Positions 1 through 8,382 of a stretch of 26,994 bases of DNA are shown here, piece by piece. The notes under the pieces are model-generated. The model ran no database searches. It was not told the DNA's origin and worked only from the letters and a program-made list of their open reading frames with translations. The DNA is taken from the NCBI GenBank assembly GCA_964647585.1, contig CAZYGG010000056.1:1-26994 (forward strand). Direction: 5' to 3'. A program made the translations under genes and the position numbers. Position 1 is the stretch's first letter. Each line of letters starts with the position of its first letter. Source of the stretch: CAJINA01 sp964647585. Its GTDB lineage: Bacteria; Desulfobacterota; Desulfobacteria; Desulfobacterales; CAJINA01.

Positions 1-41
1 CGCACGCCGCAATATCGGAATGTTCTCAAGGCGAACGCCGC

Positions 42-163
42 AAATTCGAAACAAAAAGGCAAATCATAATGACCAAAAGGGCCAAACAAATCTTGTCACT
101 ACAACCGGTAAGCTTCTGTTTTTGTCATTTGGTCATTTGAATTTTGAATTTGTTTCGAATTTT
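42..163. repeat. AT-rich imperfect palindrome downstream of priA
   Basis: A 14-base arm at 42-55 (AAATTCGAAACAAA) is exactly complementary to 149-162. An inner arm at 68-77 (AATGACCAAA) is complementary to 128-137. Both pairs are centred near 102, so the stretch could fold as one long interrupted hairpin. It lies beyond the priA stop and may shape the priA mRNA end. The rest of 1-246 holds nothing else I can support; a 62-codon ORF across it has a low-complexity translation and looks accidental. Confidence 0.6.
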
Positions 164-246
164 GTGTTTTGTATTTCAGATTTAGCTAATCCCGTAAATC
201 CAGGATAAAGCTGTTAATTTTTTGGCCTTATTTGTGAGGCACAATA

Positions 247-2688
247 CTAGAGCATAGAATGGGGATCCACATCCACCGCAACCCGCACATCCCGCCGTGA
301 AAACACCTGTGCACACTCGCCCTGCAGGGCCCGGATCAACCGGTGCAAAGCCGCCGTTGAGCTGCTTTTCAACAGTATTTGCCTACGATACCGTCCGGCG
401 ATCCTGGTCATGGGCGATTCAATCGGTCCCATCACTGCTACCGTCTGGCCATGCCCCGGATTGGCGGCACTCAGCCGCCGGCACTGTTCGCCTAAAACCT
501 CGGCCTGCACCCGTACTTTTTCACGCCCTTTGCCCGATATTCTAAGCTGTACAAAACGGGTAAACGGCGGATAGTTCAGTGATTTTCGAAACGCTATCTC
601 ACGGGCATAAAAAGACTTGAAATCCTGGGCACAGGCGGAAGTGATGCTGAAATGGTCCGGGTTATAGGTCTGCAAAATCACCTTGCCCGGCCGCTCTCCC
701 CGGCCGGCACGTCCGGCCACCTGGGCCAGGAGCTGGAAGGTCCGCCCCCCGGAACGAAAATCGGGAAAACTGAGCGAGAGATCGGCGCACAGGATACCCA
801 CCAGGGTGATATTCGGAAAATCGTGCCCCTTGGCAACCATCTGGGTCCCTATCAAAATATCGATCCGGCCCTGGTGAAGCTTTTTGAGCAGCCTGACAAC
901 AGCCCCTTTGCGGGTAGTGGTATCGCTGTCCATCCTGGCCACAACCGCCCGCGGGAAGAGTTCGGCAACCGCCGCTTCAACCCGTTCGGTTCCCACGCCC
1001 AGCATAATAATCCGGGTGGAATCGCACGCCCGGCAGCGAGTCGTGGCGGCCTGGCTGAATCCGCAGTAATGGCAGCGGTAAGCGTTGGCCGCCTGGTGCA
1101 AGGTCAGTGAAATATCGCAATGCTTACATTTAACCGCTTCGCCGCACTCACCGCAAACGGGATAACTGGCAAATCCCCTGCGATTCAGAAACAGAAGGAC
1201 CTGCTCGCCCCGTTCCAGCGTCTCGGCCATGGCCGTTTTAAGCTCCGGGGTAAAAAACCGCTGGACGCCGCGCGCGTGCCGGGCCGCACGCAGGTCAACG
1301 GTGGTGATTTCCGGCATCGGGCGCCGGGCGACCCGTCCGGTAAGTTCAAGCCCCTCAAACTTTCCGACGGAGACGTTATACCAGGACTGTATCGAAGGTG
1401 TCGCGGACCCAAGTATAACCGGGCAATCACGGCCGCGGGCCCTTACCACGGCCAGGTCCCTGGCATTGTAGCGCAGGCCGCCCTCCTGCTTGTATGAGGC
1501 ATCATGTTCCTCATCGACAATGATCAGACCCAGGGTATCAAACGGCGCGAATACCGCCGACCGGGCACCTATGGCTATGGATACGTCCCCTCTGGAAATA
1601 CGCTGCCACTGGTCATAACGCTCACCGGCCGAAAGACCGCTGTGTAAAACCGCCACGCACTCACCAAACCGGGCCCGAAATCGTCTTTCCATTTGTGAAA
1701 TCAGGGCAATCTCCGGTACCAGCACTAGAACGGATTGCCCCTGCCCCAGCACTTTTTGGGCAATCTGCATGTACACTTCGGTCTTTCCGCTGCCCGTAAC
1801 ACCCGCCAGCAAAAAGGCTGAAAATCCGGCCCCCATCCGCGCGACCACAGCCGCAATGACCTGTTCCTGTTCTGTATTCAGCTGATGGGCCTGATCATCA
1901 ACGATTCGCTGGCCCAGGGGGTCACGATATACCGGCCGGTTTTCGACACTGACCTGGCCTGAACGGACCATGGCACTCACCAGGCGGGAAGCAGTGGAGA
2001 CCAGCGCCTTCAACGCACTCAGCGGCAGGGTGCCTTTCTGATTTAAAGCAGCCAGAATCTTCCTGCGGCTTTCAGACAGACGCCCGTCTTCCTTTAAGCC
2101 GGGTATGGCCGTTACATATTTTTCCAGTTTTGCCCGGGTCCGCCCGCCCTTTAAAACCCTTTGCTGCCCGACCCACCCTTTTTTGAGCAGGCCCGGAATG
2201 CTCCCTTGCGGCACCTTCCCCCCCAGCTCTTCGGCCAGAGACCTGTACGTCCGGGTCTCTTTTTCCAGAGCCGCCAGAATCTGCCGTTCAATATCTGGCG
2301 TTTTCCCCCCGTCCAGGGCTGCTCTGCCCTTCGCAGTGATGGAAAAAGTCGCCACATCGTAGACGTTCAAGCCACCCGGCAGGGCGGTTTTGATAACTTC
2401 CCCGAGCGGGTGCATATAATAATCGGCGGCCCATTGCAAAAAGGGCAACATACTCTCCGGAAAAAGGGGCGTTTCATCGAGAACATTCAGTATGGAGCGG
2501 ATGGTATGGGTTTCATCCGGCTGTCCGGGTCCACAGATGTAGCCGGTAATACGGCGTTTTCCAAATGGCACCAGCACGCGTTTGCCGGCAATCGCCAGGT
2601 CCACCAGATCGTCCGGGACAGCGTAGGTGTACACCGGGTGTAACGGCAGCGTCACTGCCACCGCAATGTATTTGGTCTGTCCCGTCAT
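247..2688 (-). CDS. priA: Primosomal protein N' (PriA), replication restart helicase
   Basis: A 3'-to-5' superfamily 2 DNA helicase that recognises stalled or repaired forks and starts reloading of the replicative helicase. The 813-aa product is within the upper range for the family. Visible motifs are a Walker A loop GVTGSGKTEVY near residue 296, the DEEHD Walker B box near 393, LGSATPS shortly after, and four CxxC pairs (CGEC, CKHC, CHYC, CRAC) between about 515 and 565 that bind two zinc ions. The helicase motifs GTQMVAKGHDFP and QVAGRAGRGERPG follow. The N-terminal part (PLHPVYTYAVP, then KRVLVPFGKR) matches the DNA-binding domain of PriA. The start MTGQTKYIAVAV fits the family, although no strong ribosome binding site precedes it. 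The gene is transcribed alone and diverges from upp. Confidence 0.97.
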   Translation of the reverse strand: MTGQTKYIAVAVTLPLHPVYTYAVPDDLVDLAIAGKRVLVPFGKRRITGYICGPGQPDETHTIRSILNVLDETPLFPESMLPFLQWAADYYMHPLGEVIKTALPGGLNVYDVATFSITAKGRAALDGGKTPDIERQILAALEKETRTYRSLAEELGGKVPQGSIPGLLKKGWVGQQRVLKGGRTRAKLEKYVTAIPGLKEDGRLSESRRKILAALNQKGTLPLSALKALVSTASRLVSAMVRSGQVSVENRPVYRDPLGQRIVDDQAHQLNTEQEQVIAAVVARMGAGFSAFLLAGVTGSGKTEVYMQIAQKVLGQGQSVLVLVPEIALISQMERRFRARFGECVAVLHSGLSAGERYDQWQRISRGDVSIAIGARSAVFAPFDTLGLIIVDEEHDASYKQEGGLRYNARDLAVVRARGRDCPVILGSATPSIQSWYNVSVGKFEGLELTGRVARRPMPEITTVDLRAARHARGVQRFFTPELKTAMAETLERGEQVLLFLNRRGFASYPVCGECGEAVKCKHCDISLTLHQAANAYRCHYCGFSQAATTRCRACDSTRIIMLGVGTERVEAAVAELFPRAVVARMDSDTTTRKGAVVRLLKKLHQGRIDILIGTQMVAKGHDFPNITLVGILCADLSLSFPDFRSGGRTFQLLAQVAGRAGRGERPGKVILQTYNPDHFSITSACAQDFKSFYAREIAFRKSLNYPPFTRFVQLRISGKGREKVRVQAEVLGEQCRRLSAANPGHGQTVAVMGPIESPMTRIAGRYRRQILLKSSSTAALHRLIRALQGECAQVFSRRDVRVAVDVDPHSML

Positions 2689-2773
2689 GTAAGTGGTTTT
2701 CCGTAATCGTCAGAATTTGCCGTCATCTAGCGTCCTGTACAACAGCTGGCTTCCATCTGAAATTGTTTTTTCC

Positions 2774-2783
2774 GAAACGTTTC
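2774..2783. promoter_or_regulatory. Palindromic operator-like site GAAACGTTTC
   Basis: A perfect 10-bp palindrome with a central CG, 86 bases upstream of the priA start. LacI/GalR-family repressors (for example Cra and PurR) use operators with this type of core. The symmetry does not extend beyond 10 bp, and no such regulator is encoded in the window, so the functional reading is tentative. Confidence 0.25.
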
Positions 2784-3014
2784 CTATCGATCAGGCACCC
2801 TGATTAATACCAGAGACGGAAAGGTTTGTAATTTCTTTTTTAATTCTATTGCAAGTGCGACGAAAAAGCGGTTTCCGGGACAAGTTCGTTTACCCCAGCC
2901 ATTCAATTACTGCATTTTTCCAGTTAGTTGGCTTCGCTTTAGGGATACGTCTACCCACAGGCCAGGACACTCGAAAAAATGACGGGATAAGCGCATCATA
3001 TGGGGGTTACCTTC

Positions 3015-3043
3015 TTGACACCCCCCCCTATTTTGTGTATAGC
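3015..3043 (+). promoter_or_regulatory. Sigma70-like promoter for upp
   Basis: A perfect -35 box TTGACA at 3015-3020 is followed by a 17-base spacer and TATAGC at 3038-3043. Transcription would start near 3050, leaving a leader of about 120 bases before upp. In that leader, CTGCCAG at 3044-3050 can pair with CTGGCAG at 3114-3120. Confidence 0.6.
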
Positions 3044-3169
3044 CTGCCAGACGATATGCGCTCCGCGTATCCCGTCTACAGAGAAAAACAACCCCTATTT
3101 ACGAGCCTGTCTGCTGGCAGTTCCAATTCGGTGTTCCGGCTCTTTTACCAAAGCCTAAGGAGGATACCC

Positions 3170-3796
3170 ATGCCGGTAAAAACCGTATCCCACCCATTGA
3201 TCAAGCACAAGCTCGGTCTCTTGCGGGAAAATGACATATCAACCAAAGATTTTCGTGATCTCGCCTCCGAGGTCGCCACCCTCCTTACCTATGAAGCCAC
3301 CAAGGACCTGGAGACTGAAAACAGAACCATTACCGGTTGGGCCGGAGATGTCCAGGTAGAGCGGATCAAGGGCAAAAAAATTACCGTTGTCCCGATTTTA
3401 AGGGCCGGCCTGGGTATGATGGACGGTGTCCTGGAATTGATACCTTCGGCCAAAGTCAGTGTGGTAGGACTCTACCGAAATGAGGAGACCCTTGAACCCG
3501 TTCGCTACTACGTCAAAATGACCAGTAAAATGAACGAGCGGATTGCTCTGATTGTGGACCCTATGCTGGCCACCGGGGGGACCCTTATCGCCACCATCGA
3601 TCTCCTGAAAGAGTCCGGTTGCAAGCGCATCAAGGGCCTCTTTCTGGTGGCGGCCCCCGAGGGCCTTGTCAAAGTTAAAGCCGCCCACCCTGATGTGGAA
3701 ATATTCGTAGCGGCCATCGATGATCAACTTAATGATATCGGCTATATTCTTCCGGGCCTGGGTGATGCCGGGGATAAAATTTTCGGTACCAAATAA
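3170..3796 (+). CDS. upp: Uracil phosphoribosyltransferase
   Basis: Converts uracil and PRPP to UMP in pyrimidine salvage; a soluble cytoplasmic enzyme. The start at 3170 is chosen because AAGGAGG lies just upstream and gives exactly 208 aa, the usual length for Upp. The PRPP-binding motif DPMLATGG is at residues 130-137, and the C-terminal uracil-binding segment GYILPGLGDAGDKIFGTK is intact. The reading frame stays open to 2849, but the added 107 residues show no family similarity. The uracil permease gene follows 202 bases downstream on the same strand, which supports a joint salvage role. Confidence 0.96.
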   Translation: MPVKTVSHPLIKHKLGLLRENDISTKDFRDLASEVATLLTYEATKDLETENRTITGWAGDVQVERIKGKKITVVPILRAGLGMMDGVLELIPSAKVSVVGLYRNEETLEPVRYYVKMTSKMNERIALIVDPMLATGGTLIATIDLLKESGCKRIKGLFLVAAPEGLVKVKAAHPDVEIFVAAIDDQLNDIGYILPGLGDAGDKIFGTK

Positions 3797-3835
3797 AATG
3801 AATCCGTAAAAGGCCGAATTCATAAGTTTTACGTG

Positions 3836-3936
3836 TTAGGCCTTAAGTGTCAGAAACATATTAAACATTATCAAAACAGGCACTTAAAACTTAAAGCCTA
3901 AACTTAAAACGCTCGCAAAAGTTGTTTATAACTTTT
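3836..3936 (+). terminator. Hairpins between upp and the uracil permease gene
   Basis: TTAGGC (3836-3841) and TTAAGTG (3843-3849) can pair with GCCTAA (3896-3901) and CACTTAA (3881-3887). A second small hairpin, AAAAGTT 3917-3923 with AACTTTT 3930-3936, runs into a T-rich stretch. Either could end upp transcription or modulate read-through into the permease gene. The pairing is visible, but the stems are AT-rich and weak. Confidence 0.35.
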
Positions 3937-3998
3937 TATTATTTCATCAAATAAACACCTAACCGCATACAAATAGACACGCTTTAATAGGAGGTTGT

Positions 3999-5309
3999 AT
4001 GGCCCAGAACACGACAGAGTACAGTTTTTCACCCAAGGACAGCATCATCGGCGCTCAGATGCTTTTTGTGGCTTTTGGCGCACTGGTGCTGGTTCCTTTA
4101 CTGACGGGCCTGAACCCGAATGTTGCCCTGTTTACGGCCGGGGCGGGGACCCTGGTATTTCAAACGGTCACCAAACGCAAGGTGCCGATTTTTCTGGCTT
4201 CTTCCTTTGCGTTCATCGCCCCGATAATTTATGGTGTCCAGACTTGGGGTATCCCGGGCACCATGTGCGGCCTGATGGCAGCCGGGGTACTGTACCTCAT
4301 CCTCAGCCTGTGTATCAAAATCTTCGGCGCTGGTTTCCTGCACCGCCTGCTCCCACCAATTGTGGTGGGGCCGGTCATCATGGTAATCGGCCTGGTGCTC
4401 GCCCCCGTGGCCGTCCATATGGCCATGGGCCGCACCGGTGACGGATCAGCCTGGTTGGTACCGCAAACCTCGGCCATGATCGTAGCCGGTATCGCCCTGT
4501 TAACGACCATTATCACCTCTTTACTCGGCAAGGGCTGGTTTAAACTGATCCCCATTCTCCTCGGCATCGCCGCCGGCTATCTCACCGCGTTGATTCTGGA
4601 CGGAGTGGGAGTATCGGCTTCTATTCAGAGCGGGTTCGACCCCGGCAGCCTGCAAAACTGGACAGGCCCGGCAATGGTCAGTTTCAAACCGCTTTTCGAT
4701 GCCCCGTGGTTTGCGATTCCCGACTTCGTACTGCCGGAGTGGAACCTCCAGGCCATCATTTTCATTGTGCCGGTCGCCATTGCACCTGCTATTGAACACT
4801 TCGGCGATATTCTTGCCATCAGCAATGTCACCGGCAAGAATTTTGTGGAAGATCCGGGAATCGATCGGACCATGATGGGCGATGGCCTGGCCACCTCGCT
4901 GGCGGCCTGCCTGGGCGGCCCCCCCAACACCACTTATTCAGAAGTCACCGGAGCGGTCACCATCACCCGGGCCTTCAACCCGGGCATCATGACCTGGGCG
5001 GCGATATTCGCTATTTTGCTGGCTTTCATCGGTAAAGTGGGAGCCCTGCTGCAAACTATTCCGGTGCCTGTCATGGGCGGTATCATGCTGCTGCTTTTCG
5101 GCGCCATCACCGTAATTGGGTTGAACACGCTGGTCAAAGCCGGTGAGGATCTCACTGGACCCCGCAATTTGACCATTGTGGCTCTGGTTCTGGTCTGCGG
5201 TATCGGTGGTATGGTCCTGCCTTTCGGAAAGTTTACGCTGGGCGGGATTGGCCTGGCTGGCATCCTCGGTGTGGTGTTGAACCTGGTATTACCGCAACAG
5301 AAGGCCTAA
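3999..5309 (+). CDS. uraA: Uracil-xanthine permease (NCS2 family, UraA-like)
   Basis: An inner-membrane symporter that imports uracil or a related nucleobase. The 436-aa product is almost entirely hydrophobic helices, consistent with the 14-segment NCS2 fold. The family signature AIEHFGD has its substrate-binding glutamate at residue 266. The second conserved stretch GGPPNTTYSE ends with glutamate 315. The N-terminal QMLFVAFGALVLVPLLTGLNP is also typical. AGGAGG sits seven bases before the ATG. Placement after upp makes uracil the most likely substrate; xanthine or uric acid cannot be excluded by motif alone. Confidence 0.92.
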   Translation: MAQNTTEYSFSPKDSIIGAQMLFVAFGALVLVPLLTGLNPNVALFTAGAGTLVFQTVTKRKVPIFLASSFAFIAPIIYGVQTWGIPGTMCGLMAAGVLYLILSLCIKIFGAGFLHRLLPPIVVGPVIMVIGLVLAPVAVHMAMGRTGDGSAWLVPQTSAMIVAGIALLTTIITSLLGKGWFKLIPILLGIAAGYLTALILDGVGVSASIQSGFDPGSLQNWTGPAMVSFKPLFDAPWFAIPDFVLPEWNLQAIIFIVPVAIAPAIEHFGDILAISNVTGKNFVEDPGIDRTMMGDGLATSLAACLGGPPNTTYSEVTGAVTITRAFNPGIMTWAAIFAILLAFIGKVGALLQTIPVPVMGGIMLLLFGAITVIGLNTLVKAGEDLTGPRNLTIVALVLVCGIGGMVLPFGKFTLGGIGLAGILGVVLNLVLPQQKA

Positions 5310-5316
5310 TAAAAAA

Positions 5317-5348
5317 GGTTCAGGGTTGGGACTTGCCAACCCTGAACC
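5317..5348 (-). terminator. Terminator shared by convergent gltA and the uracil permease gene
   Basis: A perfect 13-bp stem (GGTTCAGGGTTGG with CCAACCCTGAACC) encloses a six-base loop. On the minus strand it is followed directly by TTTTTT, making a good intrinsic terminator for gltA, whose stop is at 5418. On the plus strand it begins eight bases after the permease stop but has no real T-tract. The stem sequence resembles the GGTTCAGGG tract at 15564-15672. Confidence 0.85.
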
Positions 5349-5417
5349 ATAATTTCCCAATGCCCGTCCCGATCTCCTGGTCAAGGCCCCGTGTGAACTT
5401 ACTGAAACCAAGTCTGC

Positions 5418-6698
5418 CTACCGCCGGTCAATCGGCACAAAAGCAGTCTTAGACGGTCCCGTATAGATCTGCCGGGGGCGGCCGATGCGCCAATTGGGAT
5501 CGTCAGCACTCTCTTTCCACTGGGCAATCCACCCGGGCAGACGACCGATGGCAAACATGACCGTAAACATATTGGTGGGGATACCGATGGCCCTGAGAAC
5601 AATACCGCTGTAAAAATCCACGTTGGGATAAAGATGGTGGTCGATAAAATAACTGTCCGCCAGGGCCTTTTCTTCCAACTCCTTGGCGAGGTCCAGCAGG
5701 GGGTCGGCGATCTTCAGTTTGGGCAATAATTTGTCACACATTTTCTTCATGATCTTGGCCCGGGGGTCATAGGTCTTGTATACCCGGTGCCCAAACCCCA
5801 TCAGCCGGAATTCATCGTTGCTGTCCTTGGCTCTTTTAATAGCCCCGTCAATGGTGTCGCCACCGGAGTGAATCTTGCCGAGCATTTCAATAACCGCCTG
5901 GTTGGCCCCGCCGTGCAGGGGTCCCCACAGGGCACTGATGCCCGCTGATATGGAGGCATAGAGATTAACCCGGGCGCTGCCCACCAGCCGGACGGCGGAT
6001 GTCGAACAGTTCTGTTCGTGATCGGCATGCAGAATCCAGAAAACCCGCAGGGCTTTGACCACATCCTCATCGATCACATACGGCTTGACCGGTGAATCAA
6101 ACATCATATTGAGAAAATTGGCGCAGTAGGCCAGGTCCGGCCGTGGGTACACCACCTTGTGCCCCCGGGATATTTTGTAGGACATGGCCGCCATGGTACG
6201 AATCTTGGCCAGCAGCCGGGTGACGGTAATGTTGATTTCCTCCTCTATCGTCTGGAGTTCCGGGTAAAAGCTGCGCAGGGCGTTAACCATGCCGGCCAGA
6301 ATCCCCATGGGGTGGGACTGGCGCGGGAAATTCTGGTAGAAGGCCTGCATATCCTCGTGGACCAGGCTGTGGTCATTGAGCAGGATGGAAAACCGGTTAA
6401 ACTCGGCCTGGGAGGGCGGTTCACCATTAATCAGGAGGTAGGCGGTCTCCTTGAACGTGGCATGTTCAGCCAGCTCTTCCACCGGAATCCCCCGGTAGCG
6501 CAAAATACCCTTTTCACCATCCATAAAGGTAATGGCACTGGTACAGGAACCGGTGTTGGCATACCCGGGATCCATGGTAATTATACCTGTCTCAGCCCGC
6601 AGGTGGGTAATGTCCACTGCGACCTCGCCCTCGGAACCGACGACCACCGGCAAGTCGATGCTTTTGTCTTTATAGGTTATCGTTACGGTCTCTCCCAT
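5418..6698 (-). CDS. gltA: Citrate synthase (Si type, type II)
   Basis: Condenses acetyl-CoA with oxaloacetate to citrate. The catalytic triad is present: His262 (in HGGANQAV), His304 (in GHRVYK) and Asp361 (in VDFYSG), almost the same numbering as in E. coli GltA. The 426-aa length and the extra N-terminal beta domain (through about residue 60) match the hexameric type II enzymes. I chose the ATG at 6698 because AGGAGGAGG lies immediately upstream; a GTG at 6716 would lie ahead of that ribosome binding site and encode it. Some anaerobes use the unrelated Re-citrate synthase, so its presence argues for a conventional citrate-forming route here. Monocistronic. Confidence 0.96.
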   Translation of the reverse strand: MGETVTITYKDKSIDLPVVVGSEGEVAVDITHLRAETGIITMDPGYANTGSCTSAITFMDGEKGILRYRGIPVEELAEHATFKETAYLLINGEPPSQAEFNRFSILLNDHSLVHEDMQAFYQNFPRQSHPMGILAGMVNALRSFYPELQTIEEEINITVTRLLAKIRTMAAMSYKISRGHKVVYPRPDLAYCANFLNMMFDSPVKPYVIDEDVVKALRVFWILHADHEQNCSTSAVRLVGSARVNLYASISAGISALWGPLHGGANQAVIEMLGKIHSGGDTIDGAIKRAKDSNDEFRLMGFGHRVYKTYDPRAKIMKKMCDKLLPKLKIADPLLDLAKELEEKALADSYFIDHHLYPNVDFYSGIVLRAIGIPTNMFTVMFAIGRLPGWIAQWKESADDPNWRIGRPRQIYTGPSKTAFVPIDRR

Positions 6699-7179
6699 AT
6701 GGCCTCCTCCTGTCACAAACTAATATTGCCACTCCCCGGCACACTGGACCCTATTCCCGACCTGGTTAAACGAAACAGGTGTGATGTTGAAACTTTGCGT
6801 TCCGTTGTTTGGTCGGTAAGATACTGCCGGGTTTGACCTGTTTTACCTTAGAAACAATCGTATCGGCAGGCCTGGAAACGGTCCGGCCAGACGGCCTTAC
6901 GAGAAGCCATCTCAAAAAAAGGATTTTGGTTCAAGGCCAAGGCGGGTGCGACATTTGAACCGGAGGAATACTCCAGTATTTCGAGGATTTAAATTTCGCG
7001 CCCAACGCCGAGATTGGGCCAAAAGACTTTTTTGAGATGGCTTCGAAATACATCCAGCGAAGTTACATACCCGAAAACAGCCTCAAGGTCAAGATCCGTT
7101 TAAAAACGAATGGTTTACAGTCAACCACTGCTATGTTAAAAATCTGTCAGGGCTGTAACCTGCACCTGACGGAGGAAAC
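6699..7179. other. Intergenic region upstream of gltA, containing a repeat element
   Basis: This gap between divergent genes contains the long palindromic element at 6903-7044. AAACAGGT at 6773-6780 is complementary to ACCTGTTT at 6836-6843, a possible operator or hairpin upstream of gltA. I could not identify a convincing promoter for gltA or for the 7180 gene. Confidence 0.5.
6903..7044. repeat. Long palindromic repeat element, copy 1
   Basis: A 142-base imperfect palindrome centred exactly at 6973.5. The outermost arms are a perfect 17-bp inverted repeat (6903-6919 with 7028-7044). The central part reads AATACT-CC-AGTATT. A second copy lies at 19534-19676, with a 33-base identical core from AACCGGAGGAATACTCC onward. 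The arms differ between copies by compensatory changes. No protein is encoded. It resembles a MITE or a large REP-like hairpin; no target-site duplication is obvious. Confidence 0.85.
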
Positions 7180-7977
7180 ATGTCGTTTCGTGAAAACCTG
7201 TTGAAAAAAATTGAAATAGATCGGCTGGCCAGGCGGGTAACCGCTTCCATGGGACCGCCGGACAGCGGGCGGCGCCTGGACCGGGAACTGGCCCGCCGGT
7301 TGCTGGACATTGCCGGGTATGAAATGACGCCCAGGCGGGATCTTGAACTTTACCTGATTCCCAATGAACCGCCGCCGCCCAGGGTTCTGGTCCTTGATAA
7401 TGACTTTTCGATTTACACCACGACGCCTGAAGATGTGGCTATGCGTAAAAGCCCCATCGTCAAGGAAATGGTGAAAATCAGAAATATCATCAAAATCCTC
7501 AATGACAGCGATGTCGTCATGAGTAAAAAGGGGGACTCCGTAGAAAAAGTCCGGTCGGACTGTGTCACCGCTCTCGACCTGACGTACGCTCCTGAAGATG
7601 TTGAAGAAATCGAAAAGCAGGGCGCCGCCGCACTTGAAAACAGCTATAGCGACGGTGTGATCGAAGCCCTGGACCTTTTCACGGAACTGCTGGGTTATAC
7701 ACCGCCGCCCAAAGTACTGAAACGACCCCACCAGATCATCTTCGGAAAAAAGGCCATAGAAACAGGAACCGGTAGCGCCTTCGGTCCCCTGTTCATGTTT
7801 GACCGGGTTAACACCACCCTTAAGCTGATAGAGGCGAAAATAGAACTTGCGGACAAAGAGCAGGTGCAATCCGCCCTCGCGGTTGCCGGCGGCAGCCAGG
7901 AACCCTCCGCAGAAGGCCCGGCTGTGTTCGCGTTTTTAAAAGCTGCGGTACTCCGAGAAAAATACATCCCAGCATAA
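7180..7977 (+). CDS. Conserved-looking protein of unknown function, 265 aa
   Basis: I do not recognise this protein. The start at 7180 is well supported by GACGGAGGAAAC just upstream, and its codon use resembles that of its neighbours. It appears soluble: no signal peptide or membrane segment is visible. The N-terminal 50 residues are rich in Arg and Leu and look helical. A proline run (NEPPPPRVLVLDND) near residue 65 precedes an alternating hydrophobic stretch, and another (GYTPPPKVLKRP) lies near residue 175. Cysteine is nearly absent, so a metal cluster is unlikely. It stands alone, with a 480-base gap before it and a 405-base gap after it, so context gives no function. Confidence 0.85.
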   Translation: MSFRENLLKKIEIDRLARRVTASMGPPDSGRRLDRELARRLLDIAGYEMTPRRDLELYLIPNEPPPPRVLVLDNDFSIYTTTPEDVAMRKSPIVKEMVKIRNIIKILNDSDVVMSKKGDSVEKVRSDCVTALDLTYAPEDVEEIEKQGAAALENSYSDGVIEALDLFTELLGYTPPPKVLKRPHQIIFGKKAIETGTGSAFGPLFMFDRVNTTLKLIEAKIELADKEQVQSALAVAGGSQEPSAEGPAVFAFLKAAVLREKYIPA

Positions 7978-8382
7978 TCTCAAGCATCTGATTATATAAA
8001 AAATTACATAGAAGAGACGACCTGTGCGGGCATCGCTCACCCAGCTTTTTGGGTATGGCCGACGCGGGCTCACGGCCCCTCCCACTCATGGCCATTATCT
8101 GCTACGGTATCGCCCCCATGACAAGCTTCATGCAGATCGTATTTTCTGTTGACCTGTGTGACCAAAAACGATAAATACCTCTGGGTTAATAGAATGTGGT
8201 AGTACCTGTTTCTAATTTTGACCGGGCAGCGTCCCGGGGTAGTGGCTAACATATGAAACTGTAAGACAAACGATGCCTCCGGATCCTGCTAAAGCACTTT
8301 CCGCGCATCGTTATTTTTTAGGTCCACCCTTTAAGGCGCCGTCCCCAGCATCTGGTAAACGACGGCAAGAAGGAGAGCGTCT
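7978..8382. other. Intergenic region with hairpins, no recognisable gene
   Basis: A 405-base gap. CCGGG 8222-8226 pairs with CCCGG 8233-8237, and a terminator-like hairpin lies at 8269-8318. A 36-codon frame from the ATG at 8054 ends in a TAA at about 8172 but lacks a ribosome binding site. I find no known riboswitch or RNA family here, though the repeated hairpins ahead of the CBS gene leave room for a structured leader. Confidence 0.4.
8269..8318 (+). terminator. Hairpin with T-tract upstream of the CBS gene
   Basis: AACGATGC (8269-8276) pairs with GCATCGTT (8305-8312), with an inner TGCT-AA-AGCA hairpin at 8287-8296, and is followed by TATTTTTT. It could be an intrinsic terminator of upstream transcription or an attenuator in the leader of the CBS gene, 70 bases ahead of its start. 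Confidence 0.5.

Larger units (their letters stand above)
2689..3169. other. Intergenic region between divergent priA and upp
   Basis: This 481-base gap holds the start regions of two divergent genes. It contains a 10-bp palindrome at 2774-2783, a small hairpin (ATCAGG 2790-2795 with CCTGAT 2799-2804) and a sigma70-like promoter at 3015-3043. The open frame continuing upstream of upp from 2849 is not convincing as protein, because it crosses this promoter and because a strong ribosome binding site sits just before 3170. Confidence 0.6.

Noticed and set aside
20..208. A 62-codon frame at the left end
   Set aside because: It lies across an AT-rich palindrome and its translation is low-complexity; no ribosome binding site.
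2849..3169. A 107-residue N-terminal extension of upp
   Set aside because: A canonical promoter lies inside it, AAGGAGG precedes the 3170 ATG, and 208 aa is the normal Upp length.
6159..6836. A 225-codon frame opposite citrate synthase
   Set aside because: It overlaps a certain gene on the other strand, with no domain or ribosome binding site to support it.
8054..8173. A small frame from the ATG at 8054 with a hydrophobic middle
   Set aside because: No ribosome binding site, and nothing in its sequence is recognisable; chance cannot be excluded.
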